Shown: piece by piece, positions 42,195-54,650 of the stretch
Numbering within the stretch: position 1 is the stretch's first letter
Layout of the letters: each line of letters begins with the position of its first letter
Assembly: GCA_013180625.2 (NCBI GenBank)
Contig: SNVD02004462.1
Span: 10,001 to 74,000 of the forward strand
Origin: Boswellia sacra
Taxonomy: Eukaryota; Streptophyta; Magnoliopsida; Sapindales; Burseraceae
Length of the DNA: 64,000 nucleotides
Direction: 5' to 3'
The notes under the pieces: generated by a model
The model's input: the letters and a program-made list of their open reading frames with translations, nothing else
Databases searched by the model: none
What the model was told of the DNA's origin: nothing
Made by a program: the position numbers and the translations under genes

Positions 42195-44783
42195 CTTTAT
42201 ACATTAAAATTTGTATTCATAATAGGTAACAGTTGCATATTCACTAAAAGATTATATCAAATGCTTTATATCAATTGCTTTAATGAAGTAAATATACTCT
42301 TGTCAAAATGCTTTTCTAAAACACGTGTATAATGTATGACGCTACGAGGGAGTTAACTTATTACAAATGAATTCATAATTGAACAAATATTTGATGAACA
42401 TGAGAAAATAAGAAGTATACATCAGTAGCTTTTATATATAGATATTATAAATATATAATTCTACAGTAAAATAAAATATTTTTGTTTGCATATAAAAGCC
42501 TATATCTAGTCAATAGCGATGACATAATATGCTATTGGGTTGAGGACCTAAAAGGGATTTGCCTCTAGGACTAGGAGTGTAACTCATTACACTAATTAAA
42601 ATCCAATGCAATAATATCTCATACATTATATATTAGAAGAAGTAATATTATGTAAAATTGAACAAATAAAAAAATTTTCAAAAATGATGAGAGATATTAA
42701 TGAGATCATGAGTGTCTAGGTGTCTTAATGTCTTAGTAGTTAGTGAGAACAATAAAATATCTTTTTCTAATTTTGGTTAGATTTAATGGATTATATTGGA
42801 TTTTCACTAGGAAATCCCCTTACATAGGGTTTTCTAAAATCCAATCTAATCAATTAATTAAAATCGAATAAAATTAGATTGGTTTAGATTGGATTGATGA
42901 ATTTGATTTGATTGGATTTCGAATACCCTTATCTACTTCTATGGAGTGGGGATAAAATTTCTATTTATGAAAATGACATGAGAATTGGAAAAAAAGAATT
43001 TAATTCTCACACGGCACCGGCGTGATCTCGGGCTATAGAACCAGCTGGCCAATAAAATTTTTGAAATTATTATAAACATAAAATAATATTAAATATTTCT
43101 TAAAGCGCAGCCCTAACTCATCTTTGTTGAAAACATCAGGCCCGCCCTGTCCTTTCGAAAAGCCCATTTACAAAGTTTTATTTTTAACTAAAGCCCAAAA
43201 GTTTCTCTTCTTTTGTGGCTTTAACAGTAGGCAAATTCACTTTTGGAGCCGCCACCCTTGGGGGCCTTAACTACAAAAGTTTTAATATTGCTTTCTTTAT
43301 CTCCATTTGAAGAATATAAGTATAGCCCGCTTCCTAACTTTGATGTGCAGCCGCCACCTTTAACAAAATTTTCCTTCCAATTTGGATCACTGATCGTTTT
43401 TCTATTTTCCTTTCTCACAGTTTCTCTAGTTTGTGCTTGTTTATATATATATATATTAAAGAGAGTACTTTAGAGTTGTAGATTTTATATATATATATTT
43501 TTTGTGGGTTTAGAGATTGAGACGTTGAATTTATTAGGAAAATAATTATTAATAGGATTTAATTGTAATAGGGCTATTTATTAATAAGGCAGATTTTTTA
43601 TCGTTTCATTCGCTAAACTTTTGTTTATTGTGTTATTTTATTTGATGTAGTGATGGAGAAATATTTAAAAAAAAAAAAAACATTACCACTTCCTTTGAAG
43701 AGAACTCAAGATGATACAAGCAAAGATGATATAGAAACCAACTAAGCATTTTGGTTTAACATCTCTTCATCTCCATTTAACAATAACTAATTAGATAAGC
43801 AAAATTAGAACTTCCATTATTACTCATATGAATATTTTCTTAAGAATATTGTTCCTTCATTTATTGGAGTTTTTTTATTTATATTTTTATTTGGATTACA
43901 AATTTATACTGTTTTAATCTAATATATTTGATTTAAGTTTATTGATTAATTAATTTATTTCTTAACTATTAATTAATTAGTTTATTTGTTACATATAGGA
44001 GTTTATATATGATAGTAAACAAGGGAAATTCCTTATTTGTTGAATTGGGTAATGTTAGAGATTTAAAATTTTTCATAGCATATGAAAAGTTTATTATTTG
44101 TAGGATTATTATATTTTTTTCGTGAATTCTTGGTACTAGGAATCTATTTGAATTCTTTTGAAGATATTTGATGTGTTATTTTATTTTGTTAAAAAATGAA
44201 TATAAATTTTTTGAAAGTCTTTTTTCCTTACTTTTATTTGTTTGATTATTAGAATTTTTTTTCAAAGTGAATTATTGGTAAAATAACCTATTCGCACTGA
44301 AATGATGGACAATAACCATATTTTTGAACAGTGCCTGTATCCGTATAAAATGTTAGTGGCCCCACCTCATTAAAGTTTCTCGCTCCATCACTGAGCATGA
44401 TTTTATTTATTTATTTATTTATTATTTTAGCATGAATACATCATACTCTTCTCTGTGCGTGCATAAATTCAAACTAAATTATTCATTCTTATACCTCTTT
44501 TAACGATATATAAGCAAGTTATCCACCTAAGAGCTAGCAATATTGATGTATAAATAATAAGTTTGCTTTCATATAACTGTTCTTTTAGAAATTAAAAATA
44601 GTAGATTAGAGAAGACTATATATATCATTCGGATAATGTATTACATCTTGGACTATCAGAACATTGAGATATACATGAGATCAATAAATAAAATGATTTA
44701 TTAACATGAGTAAACTTAGAGGTTGTAAAAGAGTCCAATAAAGTTTAAATTTCGGGAATACACAAGATTTTATGATTTGTATA
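42195..44783. other. AT-rich region, no gene seen
   Basis: About 2.6 kb without a supported ORF. It includes a short TA tract (43443-43457), an A run near 43665 and a TTTA microsatellite (about 44402-44425). The short frames on both strands at 43221-43473 overlap each other and show no recognisable domain. Confidence 0.5.
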
Positions 44784-44788
44784 CAACG

Positions 44789-47134
44789 TGTAACACCCCA
44801 AATGAGGCACATGATATACACATACCAAAATCGGAGTGCAACTAACTTTGTTATTTAAAATATCAAACCACAAATTGTCCAAATAAGTTATTAAACTCTA
44901 GGGATAAAATGATCCCATTATTACAAACTAAAACTAATATAATAAATCGACTTCCAAAAAAAAAAAAATACAATGTAGCAACATTCTTATTCGCGCTAAA
45001 AGCAAAGATCTCCAAGACTGCTCTAATTATTCAATCCAACAAATCTTATATCTATGAGGCATAATCTGCAAAAATGTAGGTGACAAGGAATAAGCTGTCA
45101 ACTCAATAAGTAATACGTATATTAGTATGCAAGTAAAACATAGAAATAATAATTATTTTCGTAGTATCATGATAATTTACATAAAACTTAATTATTAAAT
45201 AATTAAACTTATCAAAGCATATTAAAGTGATCCTTCAAAACAGATTCATAAGAGAAAACAAACAACTTCAAAACAGCTCATGTCACGTAGCCATAACTTA
45301 TCATAGGATCGAATCACGATCATACATACCATATCATATTCGTGCATAATAAAACATATATCCAGCTGGAACCATACCATATCATAACATAACATATTGG
45401 GTGCCACGAACTATGAGCCAGAAATTCATAATTTATAATATCAAGCTTGCTTCAAAATCCTCATAAATTGGAAGATATTCAAATATAAAATAAGTCTTAA
45501 AAATAATGATAACTATGGATGTAAATTTCATATTATAAGTAAATCAATTCAAAAACTTTAAAATTGAGGTTAAATAAATTATAAGAGATTTTAGAAAAAG
45601 AGTTGAGCAAAACATTTCGTATTTAAAGATAATTGCAGATAAAATGGTTAGGGAATTTGTCAATAATTTTAATTATAAAAGCATTTCTAAATAAATAATT
45701 TATTTTATTACACCCTATGTAAAGAAATCTGAAAATATAATTGGATGTCTTAAAATATAATCATGTAACACAGTTTCCAATTGTAAAAAAAATACGTAAA
45801 ATCTTTCTTGTTAGAATCATAAATATTTCATACTTGTCAAAATAAGTCACACTCTCCAACCCAGATCAAATAACTCTACTTCTATCTATTCAAATGATCA
45901 AAAAATCCTAGAAAATAATCAAACTAATAATATCATTAAATTCAACTCTAAACTGTTCTAATAGTTTAAGCGTAAAATCTGAACAGTAATTACTTTACCA
46001 ATTTTATCTCTAAATTCCTTATAACAATGATTCTAAAAATTTACAAATGTATACAAGACATGGATATGATGTTTCACGAAATTTTTTGTAGATTTTTGTT
46101 TCGCAAAACATATTTTAATTAAATTAATTATTCAGATACCAGAAAACTATCAAACTGTACAAATCTATAAGTTAGCTCACTTCAAGAATTTTTATAGAAT
46201 TAAATACTTGGTACAAAATTACAAAAATTTATAGAATCATTGCAAACATGTAAAGGAACCAGCATAAAAAATTTCAAAATTTTTGGAGATGAATTGGTTA
46301 GAAATAAAATTCATGAATTCAAGTATGACTTTCTCACAATTTAGTTTTTCAGCATGTAAAACCAGTTTCAAAAATCTTTATAAAATAGTTTGATACACGA
46401 TTTTAACATTACAAAACGTTATGATATCTAATTTCATGTCTTAAAACTATAATAAAAATATTAACTTAAAATATCTAAAGTTTTCACATATTAAAGTTCA
46501 TGGAATTAGCATATATACAAACTCTTCTAATTAAATTCCTATTCACAATATAATAGTCAATATTGCAACGTAAATAGTAATCAATCACTACAACCTAATA
46601 TATTTCAACGTATATAGAACCTAATTTCTAACATAAAATAAAATCTAGATTCATGGATAATATCTCAAAATATAAATAAACAAAGTTATAGTGAAACTCT
46701 TACCTCTTATCAAAGTGAACTACGGGGAGCTGTATTCTTATCAATACTCATAATCTTTACTTTAACGTGTAAAATCCTTGAATACACAATAAAATTTTAA
46801 TTTAGAAATATTTTCTTTAATTATTAACTCAATCTAATGAAATTAAAGTTCTCACTTACCGTAACTTGAGTACGTTGAGTTACTCTCGCATCCGGCTACA
46901 CTCAAAACCCTAGTTGAACGCAAACGCAAATGATATAACGCGTAAAAATGATATTAACTAAAATTAATTTATATATAATAGTTGACTTATACCCTAAGAC
47001 TGATTGGAAACAGGTATAAGTGTACTCCTAAAAAAGGGGGTAAATTTACATATATAGACAAATACATATCCTTGCTATAACTTAAATAACGTAAAGAATG
47101 TAATACCTTCATATATTAAAGTTTGAATGTTACA
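44789..47134 (-). repeat. 3' LTR of the chromodomain element
   Basis: 2346 bases from tgtaacacccc to gaatgttaca on +, ending beside the polypurine tract. Its first about 830 bases match 52114-52948. The remaining 1.5 kb has no partner at the other end. Confidence 0.85.
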
Positions 47135-47146
47135 ACTCTCCCCCCT
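47135..47146 (-). other. Polypurine tract of the chromodomain element
   Basis: On the - strand aggggggagagt precedes the LTR start tgtaacattc. Confidence 0.75.
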
Positions 47147-47182
47147 AAAAATAAATTTTGTCCTCGAAATTTGATATGTACC

Positions 47183-47617
47183 TTACATTTTGAAAAGTTG
47201 AGGGTATTCCTCCCTTGTTTCAGCTTCTCGCTCCCATGTGGCTTCTTCTTTTGCATGATTTCTCCATTGTACCTTTACCAGCGGAATAACCCTTGACCTC
47301 AAAACTTGCACCTTTCGATCAATTATCTCCATTGGTGACTCTTCATATGACATATCATTCGAGTTGTGAATGGGTTGGTAGTCTAGTATATGGGATGGAT
47401 CGGCTACGTATTTCCTCAAGACCGATACATGGAAAACATTATGAAGCCTTGACAGACTCGGTGGTAAAGCAACTCGATATGCCATAATACCAACCTTTTC
47501 CAAAATCTCGAATGGTCTAATAAATCTTGGGCTAAGTTTTCCTTTCTTTCCAAACCAAAAGATTGCCTTCCATGGAGATACTTTTAAGAAAACAAGATCA
47601 CCAACTTGAAATTCCAA
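47183..47617 (-). pseudogene. Integrase C-terminal part with chromodomain
   Basis: A 144-codon open frame. First comes the GPY/F-like segment (GDLVFLKVSPWKA, KLSPRFIRPFEILEKVG, YRVALPPSLSRLHNVFHVS). Then, around residues 92-135, the chromodomain (EIIDRKVQVLRSRVIPLVKV, WRNHAKEEATWERE). Chromodomains guide chromovirus integration to heterochromatin. Two of the aromatic cage positions appear to be non-aromatic, as in many plant CR-type chromodomains. Confidence 0.85.
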
Positions 47618-47763
47618 CTGCTTTCTTCGATAGTCTGCATGACTTTTTTGTCTACTCTAAGCTATACGAATTCATTCTTTGATCAACTTGATCTTATCTG
47701 TGGTGATTTGAATGAGTTCTGGTCCTAACAATTCTCGTTCTCCAACTTTGTCCCAACAAATAG

Positions 47764-48807
47764 TCATCTACACTTCCTTCCATATAAAGCTTCATAAGGA
47801 GCCATCCCAATACTAGAATGATAACTATTGTTATAAGTAAACTCAATCAACATTAAATGATCTTCCCAACTACTACCTAAATCCAAAACACATGCTCGCA
47901 ACATGTCCTCAAGAGTTTGAATAGTCCTTTCTGACTGACCATCTATTTGAGGGTGAAATGTAGTACTGAATCTTAATTTTGTACCTAACTCCCTATGTAA
48001 GCTAGCCCAAAACTTGGATGTAAAGCGTGAATCTCGATCAGAGACTATGGAGACAGGTAGGCCGTGTAATCTGATGATTTCATGTACAAACAATCAAGCT
48101 AACTGCCCTAAATTATCCGTAGTCCTCATTGCCAAGAAATGAGCACACTTAGTTAATAGATACACGATAACCCATATGGAATCACAACCTCTTCTAGATC
48201 ATGGCAACCCATTTACAAAGTCCATAGTCAAGTGTTTCCATTTCCATTCTGGGATAGGAACAGGTTGAAGGGCTCCACCAGGTCTTTGGTGCTCAATCTT
48301 AACTTGTTGGTAGGTCAAACACTTAGAAACATATTCAGCTATGTCTTTCTTCATATTCCTCCACCAAAAGTTACCTTTCAGATCATGATACATCTTCGTG
48401 CTACCTGGATGTATACTATAAGATGAATCATGAGCTTTTGACAATATTTCCATCTTCAGTTCATCCATAATAGGAACACACAATCTTTGTCCAAACCATA
48501 ATATATTGTTGTTGTTCAACCTAAACTCCAGTCTTTTCCCATTTTTTACTTCTTTAGAAGTTTTCACAAGTTCTAAATCCTCTCCTTGTGCTAATTTGAT
48601 CCTATCAAGAAGGGTAGGTTGCACTCTAAGACACGCCAACAATTCAACTTGTTTATGTGTCACAATCATCATACCAAACCTCCTAAGATCTTCCAAAATA
48701 TAACTTTGAGAGTTAACTAGATGTGCCATATTTCCCAATGACTTCCTACTAAGAGCATCTGTTACCACATTTAACTTTACCTGGATGGTAATGGATCGTG
48801 CAATCAT
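47764..48807 (-). pseudogene. Integrase core and zinc domain of the chromodomain element
   Basis: The first frame (48807-48199) has the RNase H end (KLNVVTDALSRKS) and the zinc domain (HPGSTKMYHDLKGNFWWRNM, YVSKCLTYQQVK), then WKWKHLTMDFVNGLP with the first catalytic Asp. The second frame (48093-47764) has SIVSDRDSRFTSKFW with the second Asp and TFHPQIDGQSERTIQTLEDM with the Glu. About 100 bases with stops lie between. Confidence 0.85.
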
Positions 48808-48856
48808 AGTCTTTTACTAAATCCAACCATCGCCTTTGTCTCAAGTTCAAATCTTT

Positions 48857-49858
48857 CTAGGTAAACAAATACTTTAAACTCTTATGATCTATATAGATCT
48901 CACATGTCTCCCCATAGAGGTAATGTCTCCATATTTTTAAAGCAAAAACCACAGCTGCCAGCTCTAAGTCATGAGTTGGATAGTTTTGCTCATATCTCTT
49001 CAACTGCCTTGATGCATAAGCTACCACTTTTTCATATTGCATCAGCATACAGCCCAAACCCTTCCTGGATGCATCACTGTATATAATATAACCACCTCCA
49101 CTTAATAGGATGGTTAGAACTGGTGCAGAAACAAGTCTCTTCTTAAGCTCCTTGAAACTTTTCTCACATTCATCATTCCATATAAAATTTTCATTCTTCC
49201 TAGTTAAACGAGTTAATGGAGCTGCCAAATTGGAGAATCCTCCTACAAAACATCTGTAATACCCAGCTAAACCCAAGAAACTCCTAACCTCTGTTACATT
49301 ATTGGGTCTTTGCCAACTTATAATAGCCTCATCCTTCATGGGATCAACAGATATTCCACCTTTAGAAACTACATGGCCTAAGAACACTACTTGATCAAGC
49401 TAAAACTCGCACTCCTTAAATTTAGCATAGAGTTTCTTCTTTTGAAGAGTTTGAAGCACGATCCTCAAATGCTCCTCATGATCCTCTTTACTCTTAGAGT
49501 AAATCAATATATCATCGATGAAGAAATTGACAAATTGATCAAGCTAAGGTTGAAACACCCTATTCATCAGGTCCATAAAAGCAACAAGGGCATTAGTCAA
49601 TCCCAAAGGCATAACTAAAAATTCATAATGCCCATAGCGAGTGCAAAAAGCTGTCTTGGGAGTATCATCACTTTTAATCTTTAATTGATGATATCCTGAT
49701 CTCAAATCAATTTTGGAAAACATGGTTGCACCTTGTAATTGATCAAAAAGATCATCAATCCATGGAAGAGGGTACTTATTCTTAATAGTGACCATATTCA
49801 ATTGCCTATAGTCGATACACAACCTCAGCAACCCGTCCTTCTTCTTCACAAACAACAC
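48857..49858 (-). pseudogene. Reverse transcriptase and RNase H of the chromodomain element
   Basis: The RT core is open at 49858-49544 ([53 protein letters not shown]). The catalytic box lies about 49515 with stops beside it. The thumb and RNase H are open at 49387-48857 ([64 protein letters not shown]). Dead through several breaks. Confidence 0.85.
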
Positions 49859-50140
49859 CGGAGTGCCTCAAGTTGATACACTAGGACGAATAAATCCTTT
49901 ACCAAGCAATTCTTCTAACTGAACTTTCAATTCTTTTAGCTCTAAAGGGGCCATTCAATATGGAGCCTTAGAAATAGGAGTAGTACCTGGTACCAAATCA
50001 ATTGCAAACTCTATCTCTCGATTAGGGGGTAAACCAGGTAAATCCTTAGGAAAGACATCACCAAACTCCCTAACCATAGGAATATCCTTAAGAGAAACTC
50101 CACTTTCCTTGTTAACTGACATAGAGTTCAAAAGGCTAGT

Positions 50141-50602
50141 TTAACCCCTTTTAAGCATCTTATTGACTTGAATGGTGGACAACTTACCATGACCATTAGT
50201 TTTCCTTGGAAATATAAACTCATCACTTCCAAGAATATGAAACTCGATTTCCTTAGTAAAATAGTTTATACTTGCATGGTAAGTTGCTAACCAATCCATG
50301 CCTAAAATAACATCAAAATTAGACATTTCTAGTGGCAACAAATCAACCAAGAAGTCTCTACCACCAAAACTAACTACACAAGATTTATACACTCGATCAA
50401 CCAACATGCAATCACCTATAGGAGTAGCAATAGACAAGGGGTGCTTCAGAGATTCAGTAGGTTTCGTGGCATAACAAGCGAATATATGAGAAATGAAAGA
50501 ATGTGTAGCACTAGAGTTAAACAACACTTTAGCATCTCTAGAGAATAATGATATAGTACCTGACACCACATCATTAGTTGTCTCTGCATCCTGCGCAGTC
50601 AT
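50141..50602 (-). pseudogene. Protease of the chromodomain element
   Basis: A 153-codon frame. The site reads AKVLFNSSATHSFIS where relatives have LFDSGATHSFIS, so the catalytic Asp is changed to Asn and the Gly to Ser. The rest (PLEMSNFDVILGMDWLATYH) is typical. The change alone would remove proteolysis. Confidence 0.8.
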
Positions 50603-50638
50603 AGCAAAAACATGCCCCTTTGTCTTTGGCTTCTTCCT

Positions 50639-50821
50639 CTACTCCTCACTAGTTTGTGCATTAGAAAAGTTGTTACGCCTTTTAGGACAATCTTTCAACC
50701 TATGATTGGGATCTCCACAACCAAAACAAACACCAGCTTTTCGCCAACATTCCCTAGGATGCTTTCTATCACAATACTGACAAGTAGGGTACTCTCTTTG
50801 AGTCGTACCTTTACCAACCAC
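50639..50821 (-). pseudogene. Gag zinc knuckles of the chromodomain element
   Basis: Two Cys/His clusters: CQYCDRKHPRECW and the CCHC knuckle CFGCGDPNHRLKDC. This pair is common at the end of Tekay-type Gag. Confidence 0.75.
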
Positions 50822-51027
50822 TTTTGAATTGATCCCTTACTATTACCAGATGCATTTCCATTACGAGACCCTTCTTGTTTATTATTGTTTCATGGATCTT
50901 GAGCCTCGTGTAACTCATTTTGATACCGTTTTGTTATCATAGCTCGATCCACCAGGTCAGCATACTTATTCAACTTGAGAATTGATAATCGAGCCTTAAG
51001 AGCTGGACGTAATTCGTCAAAGAATCA

Positions 51028-51734
51028 TCAACATTTCATGTTTTCCCCTAAAGTAGGCATAAATCGAGACAAGGGAATGAATTCTCTTTCATATTCGACC
51101 ACTGACTTGTTGTCTTGAATAATTCTAAGAAAGTCTGCCTCCATCTTATAGCGAACCCGATCTAGAAAATACTTCTCATTAAAAGCTTCTTTGAACATTC
51201 TCCAAGTGATTGGAGCCTCCCCTAAACGAGTCCTCATGAGGTGAGAAATGGCTTCCCACCAAAAGTTAGCTTCACCCTTTAGCATAAAAGTAGTAAACAC
51301 TACCTTTTGCTCATTACTGCACCTGATGGTTATGAATATCTTCTCAATCTCCTTAAGCCATGCCTTAGCAACCAATGGGTCTGCACCCCCATCAAAGGTA
51401 GGTGGTCCTAATTTCTTAAATCGTTCCATAGCTATCCCAGTTTGCCATCACTCGATTGCACCTCATCGTTATGCCTTCCAACAGTTTTTCCTCATGCAAT
51501 TTCCTCCAACAGCTTAGCTTGTTGTTCGATAATCCTAGCTATAGTATGTGTAAAGGGATTTGCCTCCACAGTGGTGTCTTGAGAAGTTTTGCCTGTCTCT
51601 TGATTCAAACGTATTGTATTCCTTCTATCGCGTGCCATCTCTTCAAGGGTGGGGTCGGATTCATTAGCATTAAAGTTCCTAGGTCCTCGAGCCATTACTC
51701 TATTTTCAAGGAAATATAATTCATACAAAAGCAA
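51028..51734 (-). pseudogene. gag of the chromodomain element
   Basis: The N-terminal piece (51734-51492) contains MARGPRNFNANES and ARIIEQQAKLLEEI. The core (51429-51028) has PPTFDGGADPLVAKAWLKEI, FMLKGEANFWWEA and ITWRMFKEAFNEKYF, the retrotransposon Gag pattern. A frame change separates the pieces, and stops follow toward the zinc knuckles. Confidence 0.8.
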
Positions 51735-52096
51735 TACAACAATTCATAAATATTCCAAATTTATTCTGGGTTCCTTGGCAAAACAGCCGCTTTTGTGAAC
51801 TCTTCTGTGCTAGGAATGGTCTTATTAGGTCCACATAATGGAGGAAAATCTCTCAATATTGAAATCTGTCCTCTAGGTGGGTAGGTCTTTTCCAAAAGCT
51901 TCTTTTGACCATTAGAGAACTTAGTATCTTCACTAGCCATGATTGCCTATTAAGGTCAAGAAGAAAATTTTAGGATCTATAATACTACAAACAAACACAT
52001 AATTATTTCTATATCTCTAAGTTGTAAAGGTAAAACTTATCATTTTGATTTAAGTCACTAAATCCTTTTTTTTTTGGTCTACAGAATCATAACCTA

Positions 52097-52109
52097 TGCT
52101 CTGATACCA
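52097..52109 (-). other. Primer binding site of the chromodomain element
   Basis: tggtatcagagca on the - strand, four bases inside the LTR end, complementary to initiator tRNA-Met. Confidence 0.8.
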
Positions 52110-52113
52110 CAGC

Positions 52114-52948
52114 TGTAACAACCCGAATGAGGCACATGATATACACATAACAAAATCGGAGTGCAACTAACTTTGTTATGTAAAATATCAAACCACAAAT
52201 TATCCAAATAAGTTATTAAACTCTGGGGATAAAAATGATCCCATTATTACAAACTAAAACTAATATAATAAATCGAGTTCCAAAAGAAAAATACAAGGTA
52301 GCAACATTCTTATTCGCGCTAAAAGCAAAGATCTCCAAAGCTGCTCTAATCATTCAATCCAACAAGTCTTATATCTATGAGGTATCATCTGAAAAAATGT
52401 AGATGACGAGGAATAAGCCGTCAACTCAATAAGTGATACGTATATTAGTATGCAAGTAAAACATAGAAATAATAATTATTTTCTTAGTATCATGATAATT
52501 TACATAAAACTTAATTACAACATAATTAAACTTATCAAAGCATATTAAAGTGGTCATTCAAAACAGATTCATAAGAGAAAACAAACAACTTCAAAATAGC
52601 TCATGTCACACAGCCATAACTTATCATAGGATCGAATCATGATCATACATACCATATCATATTTGTGCACAACAAAACATATATCTAGCTAGAACCATAT
52701 CATATCATAAGATAACATATTGGGTGCCATGAACAATGAGCCAGAAATTCAAAATTTATAATATCAAGGTTGCTTCAAAATCCTCATAAATTATAAGATA
52801 TTCAAGTATAAAATAAGTCTTAAAAATAATGATAACTATGGATGTAAATTTCATATTATAAGTAAATCAATTCAAAAATTTTAAAATTGAGGTTAAATAA
52901 ATTATAAGAAATTTTAGAAAATGAGTTGAGTAACACGTTTCGTATTTA
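52114..52948 (-). repeat. 5' LTR of the chromodomain element, truncated
   Basis: Matches 44789-about 45620 with scattered differences, then similarity stops abruptly near 52948. The U3 part, with the promoter, is missing or replaced. Confidence 0.8.
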
Positions 52949-53968
52949 GACGATCTAGTACATAAAATATATATGAGCTACCATATATATATATTCATCG
53001 AACTAAAAAATGGAGAATTAATTTAAGAATTATAACAAATATAGTAGGAGCCACTTATCCAGCAACTTTATGACATTTTAGAAATAAAGTTGTAAAAAGT
53101 GGTTTTATAATAAGTAGAATTATTGAATAATTATTTAAAGATTGTGAGATGAATAAAATTTCAAAAAATATGTATATAATTCAAAATCATTTGTTGCAAA
53201 CTTAAAAGTTCATATCTAATAAATAATTTTATAACATTTAAACTAGACATTGTTTTAAGATTCTTTTATATACATCCCTCATTTCAAGAAATTTTCTTAT
53301 AATTAATAGAATATCTTTGAATATTCAAACATTTAAAATAGATAAGCAAGTTACTAAACAGTTGAAGAGATTCGTATATTTTATTGTGAGTTTAGAAGCT
53401 ACAAGCTCCACTCAAACTCAAAGCAAACTGCAAAGAACTTAAAAAAGAAAAAATCAAGTGAACAAAATTTCTAATGAACTTGTTATAAGAAAATCAAGGT
53501 GCAACTGGCAAGCACCCTATTCGAAAATGGAATTCAGAAGTGAAGCTTATTAAAGTTATACTAAGATGATGACGACAATGGAACAACACCTTAGATGTTA
53601 GAGAATAATGCACAAGAATCTTGAAAACACACTCTTTTTTTTTTCCTTGAATCTTTATTTCCACACACACATAAACAAATAACAAAAACACACACTAGGT
53701 ATATAATAGACTCAATCCTAATCCCACAAGGAATGAAAATCCTATTCCTTTAATAGCTATGATTCCTATTTAAACAAAACTTTATATTTTCTTAAACAAA
53801 ATCCTTTACCTAAGTCAAATTAAATAGACATAATCCTACTTTAACAATAATTCTAACTTAAGCTTTGTTTAAACTTCCAACACAAATCTTCAAAACATGG
53901 TTTTCTTGCATCATGTTGGATCTTAGTTGCTTGCTTCTTTTTCCTTTGTTCATGTGGTCTTCCTTTCT
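52949..53968. other. AT-rich unassigned region
   Basis: No supported gene. The piece 53630-53930 is T/A-rich with ends reminiscent of copia LTRs (tcctattcctttaatag-like), so it may be a retroelement relic, but no partner copy is in the window. Confidence 0.3.
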
Positions 53969-54650
53969 TCAAATATGAACCACACGCATGCTATTCCATT
54001 CAAGCTTTATTCCTTGCCTATCATGATTAGCTTCCAAGGAATCTATGATCTTGTTTGAAAACAATACACCTTCCAAATAAATTGTTTTCCCATCTTTTAC
54101 TTCTTTTCTATACTTGACAAAACATTCTAGGTCACGTTTCAAAACTTTCTCGTTATTTAACTTCATTGTCACTGAGGCCAATCCATCTTTAGCCTTTTAT
54201 ACTTTAACTAATTGTTTCAAAATCTCATCTTTCGATTTGTTTGCTTCGACCAATTCTATTGATAACCTCTCATTTTTCTTTTTCTCGTAACGCTTCGTCT
54301 CTTTGCCTGGGAAATTCATTTTGTCACTTGATTGATTCATGCACCAAATCCTTCAATTGATTAATTTTCTCAATCCATTTAGATTCTTGAGCTTGTCTTT
54401 CACATTTTAATGCACTAATCAGTTCATGAAACATCTCAACAGAATTGTACTAGTCAGATGATTTCTTCACATCGATGTCATCTTCATTCAAACTTTTCTC
54501 TTTACGTGGTACTTCTCCACCTCTTTCTTTTTCTTCACAAAAAAAAAAAAAATCTCTTGCTTTTCTACTTTCTTCATAAGAGGATCAATCTCTTGAGTGT
54601 CTAATATGACACATCCCTCTTCCTGATCTTCATTGTTGCCTTTGTGAACC
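53969..54650 (-). pseudogene. Decayed coiled-coil protein gene, unidentified
   Basis: On the - strand a coherent but broken reading starts near MVHKGNNEDQEEGCVILDTQ (ATG at about 54650) and continues as charged, heptad-like sequence. It ends in the 70-codon open piece (54181-53969) with LKRDLECFVKYRKEVKDGK to a TAG. Several stops lie between. The pattern resembles coiled-coil segments found in copia Gag proteins or in host proteins. I cannot decide which. Confidence 0.35.

Larger units (their letters stand above)
44789..52948 (-). mobile_element. Chromodomain Ty3/gypsy element (Tekay-like), 5' LTR truncated
   Basis: On the - strand: a partial 5' LTR (52114-about 52948), a tRNA-Met primer site, gag, zinc knuckles, protease, RT, RNase H, integrase with a C-terminal chromodomain, a polypurine tract and a complete 3' LTR (44789-47134). 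The RT and chromodomain patterns fit the Tekay/Del chromoviruses. Many stops and frameshifts. Since the 5' LTR lacks its outer part, a target duplication cannot be checked. Confidence 0.9.

Noticed and set aside
43221..43473. Overlapping small frames on both strands (65 and 76 codons)
   Set aside because: They overlap each other, lack homology I can recognise, and have no splice or promoter context. One could be a small exon, but nothing supports it.
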